This document shows positions 1-5,753 of a DNA stretch of 5,776 nucleotides, in pieces. The stretch's first letter is position 1, and each line of letters starts with the position of its first letter. Made by a program: the position numbers and the translations under genes. The stretch is from Clostridiales bacterium (GTDB lineage: Bacteria; Bacillota; Clostridia; Tissierellales; Sedimentibacteraceae), in assembly GCA_003487955.1 (NCBI GenBank), contig DNNJ01000245.1, forward strand, positions 1 through 5,776, read 5' to 3'. The notes below the pieces were generated by a model that ran no database searches, had not been told where the DNA came from, and worked only from the letters and a program-made list of their open reading frames with translations.

Positions 1-386
1 AATTAGGTAAGTTAATTGGCGCCGAACTTGTTTTCATAACTGTTATCAATATGCCTTCAGAAGAAAAATATGCATATTTCGGTATGGCTGTTGAAAATCA
101 ATTTTCGGCAAATCGTAAGGAAATGCTTAATAAATTAATGCAGCAGGAATCTAAAATGCTTAACATTATTGTAAGAAATTTAAATACCGGTGATTTAAAG
201 GTAACCAAGAAAATTTTGGTAGGCAGGTCTGCGGCTGAAATTCTAAAGTTTGCGGAAGATGAAAATGTTGATTATATTTTTATGGGAAGAAGAGGATTTT
301 CTCCTGTTCAACGATTTTTTGTAGGCTCAGTCACTCAAAAGGTTATTTCAGCGGCACCATGTCCGGTAATAGTAATAAACGGATAA
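1..386 (+). CDS. Universal stress protein (UspA family), 5' end cut by window edge
   Basis: The reading frame is open from codon position 3 to the TAA at 384-386, giving 127 residues. Full-length UspA-type proteins are about 140-150 residues, so roughly 20-25 N-terminal residues lie outside the window. The first visible residues (LGKLIGAELVFITVIN) fit the first helix and second beta strand of the fold. The ATG at position 51 is therefore internal and not the start. Near the C-terminus MGRRG, nine residues, then GS matches the G-2x-G-9x-G(S/T) ATP-binding motif of the nucleotide-binding USP subclass. It is followed by the usual terminal strand ending CPVIVING. Family knowledge: these are small cytoplasmic, usually dimeric proteins linked to stress or energy limitation, and the exact role of any one member is rarely known. 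The gene is convergent with lplA and is followed by the hairpin repeat array. No membrane segment is visible. The family call is firm; the specific role is unknown. Confidence 0.92.
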   Translation, partial: LGKLIGAELVFITVINMPSEEKYAYFGMAVENQFSANRKEMLNKLMQQESKMLNIIVRNLNTGDLKVTKKILVGRSAAEILKFAEDENVDYIFMGRRGFSPVQRFFVGSVTQKVISAAPCPVIVING

Positions 387-396
387 ATTAGAGGTA

Positions 397-463
397 GGGG
401 GACACACCTTTATGGTAAGTAAGCCGTTGGAGTCAATCCATAAAGGAATGTCCCCGTATTTAA
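397..463. repeat. 67-bp hairpin repeat, unit 1 (GGGGACA...TGTCCCC)
   Basis: First of two head-to-tail 67-bp units. The left arm (398-415) and right arm (438-455) pair over 18 positions with two adjacent mismatches: GGGGACA/TGTCCCC outside and CCTTTATGG/CCATAAAGG inside. The loop is 22 bases (416-437). The unit differs from unit 2 at only three positions, which points to recent tandem duplication. Long hairpins with GGGGAC/GTCCCC ends are typical of REP-like intergenic palindromes, which are often mobilised by Y1 (IS200-like/RAYT) transposases. No transposase gene is present here, so that link is an inference. Confidence 0.85.
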
Positions 464-530
464 GGGGGACACACCTTTATGATAAGTAAGCCGTTGGAGT
501 CAACCCATAAAGGAATGTCCCCGTACTTAA
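464..530. repeat. 67-bp hairpin repeat, unit 2
   Basis: Second tandem copy, directly abutting unit 1 and in the same orientation. The arms are 465-482 and 505-522. One of the three differences from unit 1 (G to A at 482) loses the innermost stem pair. The other two are in the loop (504) and the tail (525). The loop segment TAAGTAAGCCGTTGGAGTCAA is identical in both units. The tail GTAYTTAA joins each unit to the next GGGGGAC. Confidence 0.85.
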
Positions 531-531
531 G

Positions 532-570
532 GGGGACACACTAATTCTGAAGGTATGTCCCCTTATTTTT
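532..570 (+). terminator. Short third hairpin with T-rich tail; likely terminator of the stress protein gene
   Basis: The third GGGGACACAC element (532-541) pairs with GTATGTCCCC (553-562), ten positions with one mismatch around an 11-base loop. TTATTTTT follows at 563-570. That is the form of a rho-independent terminator for the + strand stress protein gene. The lplA stop codon begins only 4 bases later. The element shares the GGGGGACACAC head and TGTCCCC tail of units 1 and 2 but lacks their inner arm and loop, so it looks like a shortened relative of the same repeat serving as terminator. No T-run is seen on the - strand side, so termination of lplA here is less certain. Confidence 0.65.
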
Positions 571-573
571 GCA

Positions 574-1563
574 TTAGCTGAATAAACATTGCATAAATTC
601 TTCCTTTTTAATCCTGCCAAGATATTCATCAATCGAAACATCTTCCAACGCTTTATTTATCTCATTCATGTCATACTTAACACCTAAAAGCTTTCCTTCC
701 AATTCTTTAACATCTTTTTTGCCGAAGAAGTCACCATAGATTTTACAATTTTCAATAATTCCGTTGCTCACATGAAGTCTTACTTCTACACATCCGCCTT
801 CAAACCTGTTATAACCTTTATAGTTGAATTCAGGTGAGCTTCCAAAGTTCCATTCCCATGTTCCATATCTTTCGTCAACCATTCTTTGAATATTATTTCT
901 GTCTTCATCGGATAATTCATATGTTTCAACAGGTTGATTGAAATATTCAAAGATATTCTTTAATAAAACATCTTTAAATTGCATAACATCAATATCATCC
1001 TTAACATAGGGCTTAATGTTTGTCACTCTGCTGGATACAGACTTTACTCCCTTAGATTCTATTTTATCTCTTTTTACATTCAATGCTTTTGACAATACGT
1101 CCAATTTAGTATCAAAGAGCAGGGTTCCATGATTCAATACTCTTCCTTTTACAATGCTTTGAGCAATGCCTGAAAACTTCTTTCCGTCAATTACAATATC
1201 ATTTCTTCCCGACAGTTCACAGTCCACTCCCAATTTTTCCAATGCCTTGACTATGGGAATATTGTATGTTTTAAAGTCTATTAAATTACTTTGTGCTTTG
1301 GTTATAAAGGAAAAGTTTAAATTCCCCAAATCATGATAAACGGCTCCGCCGCCGGTTACTCTTCTGACAACATTAATATTGTTTCCGTTAACAAATTCCA
1401 TATTGATTTCTTCTATAGTATTTTGATTTTTACCTACAATTATTGAAGGACCGTTTCTCCACAACAAAACGAAATCTTCATTGACATCTAAATTTCTAAA
1501 AACATACTCTTCAAATGCTAAATTAAAATGCGGGTCTGTTGAATTATTTTCAATAAATTTCAT
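574..1563 (-). CDS. lplA: Lipoate-protein ligase A
   Basis: Activates free lipoate with ATP to lipoyl-AMP and transfers it to a lysine of lipoyl-domain proteins in the cytoplasm (glycine-cleavage H protein, E2 subunits of 2-oxoacid dehydrogenases). The 329-residue product matches the roughly 330-340 residues of single-chain LplA/LplJ. Visible signatures are RRVTGGGAVYHD at residues 67-78 (the lipoate/adenylate binding loop), GKKFSGIAQ at 127-135 with K129 as the expected catalytic lysine, and HGTLLFD at 145-151. A C-terminal accessory domain starts near WEWNFGSSPEFN (236-247) and runs to about residue 325. The ATG is preceded by AGGAGAG (1568-1574) four bases upstream, which supports the start. 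The gene stands alone, is divergent from the SGNH hydrolase gene, and is driven by a near-consensus promoter. No partner lipoyl protein or lipoate synthase is in the window, which suggests salvage of external lipoate. The family call is strong; lipoate and octanoate preference cannot be told apart by reading. Confidence 0.93.
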   Translation of the reverse strand: MKFIENNSTDPHFNLAFEEYVFRNLDVNEDFVLLWRNGPSIIVGKNQNTIEEINMEFVNGNNINVVRRVTGGGAVYHDLGNLNFSFITKAQSNLIDFKTYNIPIVKALEKLGVDCELSGRNDIVIDGKKFSGIAQSIVKGRVLNHGTLLFDTKLDVLSKALNVKRDKIESKGVKSVSSRVTNIKPYVKDDIDVMQFKDVLLKNIFEYFNQPVETYELSDEDRNNIQRMVDERYGTWEWNFGSSPEFNYKGYNRFEGGCVEVRLHVSNGIIENCKIYGDFFGKKDVKELEGKLLGVKYDMNEINKALEDVSIDEYLGRIKKEEFMQCLFS

Positions 1564-1619
1564 ACTGCTCTCCTATCTTTTAGTAAACATAGTTTTAATT
1601 ATGTAATCTTATTTTGCAA

Positions 1620-1648
1620 ATTATATAATAAAGCATAATATAATTCAA
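1620..1648 (-). promoter_or_regulatory. Sigma-A promoter for lplA
   Basis: On the - strand, TTGAAT (-35, 1643-1648) is followed after exactly 17 bases by a perfect TATAAT (-10, 1620-1625). Transcription would start near 1613, giving a leader of about 50 bases before the lplA ATG at 1563. No riboswitch-like structure was recognised in that leader. Confidence 0.75.
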
Positions 1649-1677
1649 TATTTAATTTAAGGTTTTCAGTTTTTGAG

Positions 1678-1706
1678 TTGGATTTTGTCATAATTTGTAT
1701 TATACT
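1678..1706 (+). promoter_or_regulatory. Candidate sigma-A promoter for the SGNH hydrolase gene
   Basis: TTGGAT (1678-1683) and TATACT (1701-1706) are separated by 17 bases. The predicted start near 1713 leaves only about 13 bases before the ATG at 1726, just enough for the ribosome binding site. The region is very AT-rich, so an upstream alternative such as TTGCAA at 1614 with TATAAT at 1639 (19-base spacer) cannot be excluded. Confidence 0.5.
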
Positions 1707-1713
1707 ATGTATT

Positions 1714-1720
1714 GGTGGTG
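1714..1720 (+). promoter_or_regulatory. Ribosome binding site that fixes the SGNH hydrolase start
   Basis: GGTGGTG lies five bases before ATG at 1726. An in-frame TTG at 1678 would add 16 residues, but it has no purine-rich site upstream and falls inside the likely promoter. The ATG is therefore preferred. Confidence 0.65.
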
Positions 1721-1725
1721 ACATA

Positions 1726-2601
1726 ATGATTAATAAGACGATATCTTTAATATTAGCTGTAATGTTGATGGCGAGTCCTCATGTAAAATGCCCCGAGGTG
1801 GTGAAAATACTGTCTATCGGCAATTCGTTTTCGCAAGATTCAGTTTATTATTTGTATGATATAGCCGAATCTGCAGGTGTCAATGTAATAATCGGCAACT
1901 TATACTTTAGCGGAAGCCCTTTAGAGAGACATGAAATGAATGCTGAGGAAAATCTTAAAGCATATTCCTATCAAAAGTGGACATCTTCAGAAATGACGGA
2001 AGAAAAAAACAAAACAATGAAAGAAGTACTGCTTGATGAAGATTGGGATTACATAACATTTCAGCAATCATCCGAAAACTCGGGATTTTACAATACTTAT
2101 CAGCCTTATCTGAATAATTTGGTTGATTATGTTAAATCAATATCAAAAAATCCTGATGTGAAATTTGCCCTAAATATGACTTGGGCTTATTCTTCCGGCA
2201 GCAGCAATAAAGGTTTTGCCGCTTATAACTATAATCAATTCAATATGTATCGCAATATTGCCGAATCCTACAAGCAAGCAATTGAAGAAACAGAAATTGA
2301 TATAATTATTCCATGCGGAACAGCAATACAAAATGCCCGGACAAACAAACACCTCCATGCTATCGGTGATCAGCTCACCAATGACGGTTATCATTTAGAA
2401 AATGGTATGGGAAAATACATTGCAGGTTTAACTTTCTTTGAAACATTGATTAATGATAAAAGTTTAGACTTGGATATTTATAATGATGTGACATTTATGC
2501 CTGAAACAAAAAATGACACAGCCGATTTAGCTTATATAGCAAAAAAGTCTGTAATTGAAGCGGTAAATGCTCCATATATAATAACAAGAATTCATGAATA
2601 A
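1726..2601 (+). CDS. SGNH-hydrolase-like protein, DUF4886 type, probably exported
   Basis: 291 residues from the ATG. The N-terminus MINK followed by a hydrophobic run (about residues 5-17) looks like a Sec signal or anchor. C22 lies in HVKC, which is not a good lipobox, so lipoprotein processing is doubtful. KILSIGNSFSQDS (27-39) is the block I motif of the SGNH/GDSL fold with S34 as expected nucleophile. YFSGSPLE supplies the block II glycine, WDYITFQQS (107-115) is typical of the DUF4886 group, and NDGYHLENG (219-227) gives the block V Asp/His pair, D220 and H223. All catalytic positions appear intact. Family knowledge: relatives are esterase-like and often sit among carbohydrate-processing genes. 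No such neighbours exist here, so the substrate is unknown; an O-acyl ester on a sugar or cell-surface polymer is a guess. The gene is a single unit, divergent from lplA and convergent with the aminotransferase gene. Confidence 0.8.
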   Translation: MINKTISLILAVMLMASPHVKCPEVVKILSIGNSFSQDSVYYLYDIAESAGVNVIIGNLYFSGSPLERHEMNAEENLKAYSYQKWTSSEMTEEKNKTMKEVLLDEDWDYITFQQSSENSGFYNTYQPYLNNLVDYVKSISKNPDVKFALNMTWAYSSGSSNKGFAAYNYNQFNMYRNIAESYKQAIEETEIDIIIPCGTAIQNARTNKHLHAIGDQLTNDGYHLENGMGKYIAGLTFFETLINDKSLDLDIYNDVTFMPETKNDTADLAYIAKKSVIEAVNAPYIITRIHE

Positions 2602-2623
2602 ACAGAAATACGAGTCTACAAGG

Positions 2624-2668
2624 AATAAAAAGAGACGGATATGATTAATTCAATCAAAGACCGTCTCT
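2624..2668 (-). terminator. Rho-independent terminator of the aminotransferase gene
   Basis: AGAGACGG (2631-2638) pairs with CCGTCTCT (2661-2668), and an inner TGATT/AATCA stem (2642-2646, 2652-2656) closes a 5-base loop. Read on the - strand, the stem runs straight into TTTTATT (2630-2624), the expected U-tract. It lies about 75 bases past the aminotransferase stop at 2742. On the + strand the hairpin has no T-run, so its use by the SGNH gene is less likely. Confidence 0.65.
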
Positions 2669-2735
2669 AGGAATTTACTAATGTTTACTAAAATTTGAAA
2701 TTCTCAAGAACGAAAAGAACCGTCCCTAAAATTTT
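2657..2735. repeat. Imperfect repeat pair with CCGTCYCT cores (possible REP remnant)
   Basis: AAAGACCGTCTCTAGGAATTT (from 2657) is echoed at 2715-2735 as AAAGAACCGTCCCT followed by AAAATTT. AGAACCGTCCC, or GGGACGGTTCT on the other strand, resembles palindromic repeat ends common in clostridial intergenic DNA. That resemblance comes from memory, not a search. The first copy doubles as the right arm of the aminotransferase terminator. Confidence 0.35.
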
Positions 2736-2741
2736 TATATA

Positions 2742-4058
2742 TTATCTGCTTGCTTCGTATTGTTTTAAAAGCTCTACAAATAACTTTGGAACTTTCATCA
2801 TATTTTCAGGAGTTTCAACATATGACAAGCGGAATTGCGTGCTTCCCGGGTTGTTTTCACCCTTTTTAATATCATAGAATCCTTTCATAGGTGCAACCAA
2901 CAAAGTTGTTTGAACACCGTCCAAGTCCACAACACCTTCTCCGGCAGTGAACAAGCAGAAATCAATTGAATCAAATCCCGGTTTTACAACATTCCTAACA
3001 TCTACTACTGTGTAAATTGATGCATCAGGGCTTGAAATAATCAAACCAGGCTCTAATTTTTTAAACTCTGATGTTACATTTTTTATCATACCGCCGTAGT
3101 AATTACGGAGGTCTTTACACCAATCTGCAATTTGTTCTTTTGATTCATGTGCCAATGCTCCAAATATATACTGACCGATTGCATTTGCACAAAGGTTTGC
3201 CGTATATTCTGCTGTACAGCGTTTACCGAATTCAGGATTGTCGGTTATAACTGCACCTATTCTTAATCCGCATGCATTCCATACCTTTGATGCAGTTTCA
3301 ATACTTATTCTTCTTCCTTCAATACCCGGTACATCATCATCCGTAATTCCCCAGATACTTACTAATTCGTTTCCTTCAATATAGAATAATTCACGATAAG
3401 CTTCATCACTTGCCATCCACATATTGTATTTAACGCATAGCTCTGCAAGTGAAATTAATGTTTCTTTGTCAAAATACTGACCTGTAGGGTTGTCATAAGG
3501 CACAACAAGCAATGCTCCCGGATTGCTTTCTTTTATTGTTTCTTCTATTTTATCGATTTCCGGAAGGCTGAATTTTCCATCTTCATTTAAATGACGTTTA
3601 ACCGTAATAGTCTTACGCCCTAATCTTTCAGCAAAAGATATGTAGTTTGTATAAGCAGGGTCAATCATCATCAGAGGTTTTTCATCAGCTCCTGCAGGTC
3701 CGCATACTCCGATTATTAACAATTCCATTCCGGTTGAACCGCCATCTGTAACTACAACGCTTAATTTACTTGTGTCAAATCCTTGACATTTCAGAATGTT
3801 TATAAATGCATCCTGTGTTTCTCCAAATCCGCCGGTAGCTGTATATCTAATAACACCTTTATTAAACGGGCTTTCAGGTGCATCTAAGTTAAACATTCTT
3901 TTTTGCATAGCCGGGTTTGTAGGCAGTGAAACATTGCCGATTCCTACATTGATAACAGCTTCAGGTTTATTCTTACGTTCTGCATACTTCATTTGTGACA
4001 GTCTTACATCTGAAGGTACTCTTGATTCAAAATGTGCTGACAATACTGGTTTACTCAT
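2742..4058 (-). CDS. PLP-dependent aminotransferase, class I/II (fold type I)
   Basis: 438 residues, somewhat longer than the usual 390-400 of aspartate-aminotransferase-like enzymes. Motifs in order: RYTATGGFGETQDAF (71-85) in the substrate region; DGGSTGMEL (105-113), the PLP phosphate loop; YDNPTGQ (188-194) with the PLP-contacting asparagine N190; SDEAYREL (217-224) with D218 for the ring nitrogen and Y221; ETASKVWNACGLRIG (254-268) with K258 as the Schiff-base lysine; and QFRLSYV (408-414) with R410 as the expected substrate-carboxylate arginine. All key residues are present, so it should be an active cytoplasmic enzyme. Substrate specificity cannot be read from these motifs. The start is secure: AGGAGGG (4067-4073) lies eight bases before the ATG. 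It follows the CoA-transferase gene in the same direction after 155 bp but has its own promoter and a downstream terminator. A role in amino-acid catabolism feeding acyl-CoA metabolism is an inference from context. An aromatic, aspartate or branched-chain aminotransferase role is equally open. Confidence 0.9.
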   Translation of the reverse strand: MSKPVLSAHFESRVPSDVRLSQMKYAERKNKPEAVINVGIGNVSLPTNPAMQKRMFNLDAPESPFNKGVIRYTATGGFGETQDAFINILKCQGFDTSKLSVVVTDGGSTGMELLIIGVCGPAGADEKPLMMIDPAYTNYISFAERLGRKTITVKRHLNEDGKFSLPEIDKIEETIKESNPGALLVVPYDNPTGQYFDKETLISLAELCVKYNMWMASDEAYRELFYIEGNELVSIWGITDDDVPGIEGRRISIETASKVWNACGLRIGAVITDNPEFGKRCTAEYTANLCANAIGQYIFGALAHESKEQIADWCKDLRNYYGGMIKNVTSEFKKLEPGLIISSPDASIYTVVDVRNVVKPGFDSIDFCLFTAGEGVVDLDGVQTTLLVAPMKGFYDIKKGENNPGSTQFRLSYVETPENMMKVPKLFVELLKQYEASR

Positions 4059-4118
4059 TTATAAAACCCTCCTATTAATATGTTGTTATGTTAGTTAATA
4101 GCTAGCCTGTTAAATTTC

Positions 4119-4147
4119 ATTATATCGAACTTTCAGATTTTTGTCTA
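4119..4147 (-). promoter_or_regulatory. Sigma-A promoter for the aminotransferase gene
   Basis: On the - strand, TAGACA (4142-4147) and a perfect TATAAT (4119-4124) are 17 bases apart. The expected start near 4112 gives a leader of about 54 bases. This suggests the aminotransferase can be expressed apart from the upstream CoA-transferase gene. No clear terminator was seen between the two, so readthrough may add to expression. Confidence 0.7.
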
Positions 4148-4182
4148 TATATTTAGCTTGATTATATGGTAAATATTAGTAT

Positions 4183-4231
4183 GTTTGTTACTGTTCACAC
4201 CCGGGTTGTCATCCTATAGTTTGTTACTGTT
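4183..4231. repeat. 13-bp direct repeat flanking the CoA-transferase stop codon
   Basis: GTTTGTTACTGTT occurs at 4183-4195 and again at 4219-4231, 36 bp apart. The right-hand copy encodes the last residues of the CoA-transferase, and the other is in its 3' untranslated region. Between them is the 8-bp palindrome ACCCGGGT (4199-4206). Function unknown; possibly the scar of a short duplication. Confidence 0.5.
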
Positions 4232-5554
4232 ACGCCAAATATTCATTTTCTGGGCTTCCTTAATTAAATCATCTCGAAAATCGGGATGAGCAATACTAAT
4301 AATCATTTCTGCTCTTTCCCATGTGGAGCGACCTGCAAGATTAACAATACCCCACTCTGTGACTAAATAATGAGCTTGTGAACGAGGGTCAGTAACAATC
4401 TCACAGGATGAAAAATTCGGAACTACACGTGACTTAAGTTCCCCTGTACTTCTGTCAGTGTATGTTGAGGCAAAACTGATAAAGCTTTTTCCGCCTTTTG
4501 ATATGTATGCACCGGTCATGAAGTCAAGTTGCCCTCCTGTGCCGCTGATATGTCTGGTACCGGAAGATTCTGATGATATCTGCCCATAAATGTCAACCGA
4601 TATACAATTATTTATAGACACCATTTTATCCAATTGAGACATCACCCTTGGATCATTAATATAATTAACAGGATAAGAAGCAAGTCCCGGATTATTATCA
4701 ACCCATTCATGCAACTCCTTTGAGCCTGCACAAAATGCCCATGTCCCTTTTCCTCTATCAATAGTTTTACATTTATTTGTTAATTTTCCTGCCTTATGCA
4801 TTAATAAATAAGCGTCAACCAACATCTCTGTATGCATACCCAAATCTTTTAAATCTGATTCTGCAATCATTGAACCAACTGAATTTGGCAGACCTCCTAT
4901 ACCAAGCTGAATAGTAGAACCATCTTCAATCTCTTCAACAATCATGCCGGCTACCTTTATATCAACCTCGTTTGGTATTGGTGCTGGCAGTTCAAAAATA
5001 TCCGGATTAGTACCTTCAACAATATAATCTGCTTCTGTAATATGTATTCTTTCTTCCTGTCCGCCTAAAGCTACAGGCAGCTTTTGATTTACTTCCAAAA
5101 TTACTATTTTAGCCTTTTCGACGATGGCTCTGCTTGCTGAGTTTGAAAGGGAAAAACTAAAGTAACCATGTTTATCCATAGGTGCAACTTGCATCATTGC
5201 CACATCAACATCTAAATAATCCCTGTAAAATGAAGGTTTATTACGATATACCATTGGAATATAATTGCATAAGCCCTTATCATGCATTTTTCTTTCATAA
5301 CCGCTGAAATGCCAACTTGAATAGGTAAAAACCTCACGCTTTTGGTCAACCTTTATAATTTCCAAAGGTTTCATCGATAGCCCGCCCCTTACTTTTACAT
5401 CCTGCAATTCTTCTTTTCTTGCAGCTAAAGCCTTGTCTAATATATCACATGTTGTTAAACAAAAACCATAATCTACCCAATCCCCGGATTTAACAACTTT
5501 GACTGCCTTTTCAGGCGTAGTTAATTTGTTTTTGTATTCTTCAATAAAATTCAT
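4214..5554 (-). CDS. Butyryl-CoA:acetate CoA-transferase-type enzyme (4-hydroxybutyrate CoA-transferase family)
   Basis: 446 residues, matching the roughly 440-450 of single-chain family I CoA-transferases such as But and AbfT/Cat2. These move CoA between an acyl-CoA and acetate through an enzyme glutamyl-CoA intermediate. Visible features: SGDWVDYG (23-30) near the N-terminus; [11 protein letters not shown] (80-90); [14 protein letters not shown] (124-137); [10 protein letters not shown] (218-227), the glycine-rich CoA-binding loop; LGMHTEML (238-245) with E243 as the expected catalytic glutamate; SGTGGQLDF (337-345); and the terminal block [15 protein letters not shown] (420-434). The But-like N-terminus and tail fit butyryl-CoA:acetate transfer best. 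4-hydroxybutyrate, propionate or another short acyl group remains possible, so no gene symbol is given. The start is placed at the ATG (5552-5554) because AAAGGAGAAAGG lies just upstream. An in-frame ATG seven codons earlier overlaps that site and has none of its own. The product is cytoplasmic and would convert acyl-CoA to the free acid in the last step of fermentation. Confidence 0.88.
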   Translation of the reverse strand: MNFIEEYKNKLTTPEKAVKVVKSGDWVDYGFCLTTCDILDKALAARKEELQDVKVRGGLSMKPLEIIKVDQKREVFTYSSWHFSGYERKMHDKGLCNYIPMVYRNKPSFYRDYLDVDVAMMQVAPMDKHGYFSFSLSNSASRAIVEKAKIVILEVNQKLPVALGGQEERIHITEADYIVEGTNPDIFELPAPIPNEVDIKVAGMIVEEIEDGSTIQLGIGGLPNSVGSMIAESDLKDLGMHTEMLVDAYLLMHKAGKLTNKCKTIDRGKGTWAFCAGSKELHEWVDNNPGLASYPVNYINDPRVMSQLDKMVSINNCISVDIYGQISSESSGTRHISGTGGQLDFMTGAYISKGGKSFISFASTYTDRSTGELKSRVVPNFSSCEIVTDPRSQAHYLVTEWGIVNLAGRSTWERAEMIISIAHPDFRDDLIKEAQKMNIWRNSNKL

Positions 5555-5560
5555 TCTGTA

Positions 5561-5572
5561 CCTTTCTCCTTT
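5561..5572 (-). promoter_or_regulatory. Ribosome binding site that fixes the CoA-transferase start
   Basis: On the - strand, AAAGGAGAAAGG ends six bases before the ATG at 5554. The alternative ATG at 5575 lies immediately upstream of this site and has only AT-rich sequence before it. The shorter 446-residue product is therefore the likely one. Confidence 0.75.
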
Positions 5573-5591
5573 CATATACTAAACAGCTTCA

Positions 5592-5620
5592 ATTATATAA
5601 TAATATACATTCTTTTACAA
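5592..5620 (-). promoter_or_regulatory. Sigma-A promoter for the CoA-transferase gene
   Basis: On the - strand, TTGTAA (-35, 5615-5620) and TATAAT (-10, 5592-5597) are separated by 17 bases. Transcription would begin near 5585, about 31 bases before the ATG. The -35 box lies inside an inverted repeat. Confidence 0.7.
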
Positions 5621-5628
5621 TAAAGAAT
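5609..5628. promoter_or_regulatory. Inverted repeat over the -35 box (candidate operator)
   Basis: ATTCTTT (5609-5615) and AAAGAAT (5622-5628) are perfect 7-bp inverted arms around a 6-base spacer that holds most of the -35 element. Placement over the promoter is what a repressor site would show. The arms are AT-rich, so chance is a real alternative and no regulator can be named. Confidence 0.3.
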
Positions 5629-5681
5629 TTCAGGAGCCCTCCTTTTGAATCTAAGGGATTTATTTCTTATTATTTACAATA

Positions 5682-5713
5682 ATAAAGCAGCTAAACATAG
5701 TCTGCTGCTTTAT
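5682..5713. terminator. Perfect 10-bp stem-loop upstream of the CoA-transferase promoter
   Basis: ATAAAGCAGC (5682-5691) pairs perfectly with GCTGCTTTAT (5704-5713) around a 12-base loop. Both flanks are A/T-rich but lack a clean T-run: TTATTATTG on the - strand, TTATATATTTATATT on the + strand. It most likely ends transcription from a gene beyond the right edge reading toward the CoA-transferase gene. Its position upstream of the promoter argues against an attenuator. Confidence 0.5.
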
Positions 5714-5719
5714 ATATTT

Positions 5720-5753
5720 ATATTACATTTTTACAAATATTACATTTTTACAA
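5720..5753. repeat. Perfect 17-bp tandem direct repeat, two copies
   Basis: ATATTACATTTTTACAA occurs at 5720-5736 and immediately again at 5737-5753 without mismatch. It lies beside the 5682-5713 stem-loop and about 100 bp upstream of the CoA-transferase -35 box. It could be a paired regulator site or simple slippage duplication in AT-rich DNA. Confidence 0.7.

Noticed and set aside
51..386. Stress protein gene starting at the ATG at position 51
   Set aside because: The frame is open to the left edge and the preceding codons encode typical UspA residues, so this ATG is internal to a truncated gene.
413..490. Small peptides starting MVSKPLES / MISKPLES inside the 67-bp repeats
   Set aside because: The repeat length is not a multiple of three, no ribosome binding site is present, and the sequence is explained by the hairpin structure.
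397..562. CRISPR array
   Set aside because: The units are directly abutting hairpins with almost identical loops. There are no distinct spacers and no cas genes.
1678..1725. TTG start adding 16 residues to the SGNH hydrolase
   Set aside because: No ribosome binding site precedes it and it overlaps the candidate promoter. ATG at 1726 has GGTGGTG at good spacing and leaves a signal-like N-terminus.
2170..2394. 74-codon reading frame antisense to the SGNH hydrolase gene
   Set aside because: It lies wholly inside a well-supported gene on the other strand and shows no recognisable motif.
1578..2693. 13-bp match TTTTAGTAAACAT at 1578-1590 and its inverse at 2681-2693
   Set aside because: About one such match is expected by chance in an AT-rich window this size, and the two sites share no context.
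2695..2877. 60-codon + strand frame over the aminotransferase 3' end
   Set aside because: Mostly antisense to conserved aminotransferase sequence, with no recognisable protein features.
3796..4098. 100-codon + strand frame over the aminotransferase 5' end
   Set aside because: Shadow of the conserved N-terminal region of the aminotransferase. Its hydrophobic look comes from the complementary strand of AT-rich codons.
5555..5575. Seven-residue N-terminal extension of the CoA-transferase
   Set aside because: The extension would translate the ribosome binding site itself and has no site of its own. The family N-terminus begins at MNF.
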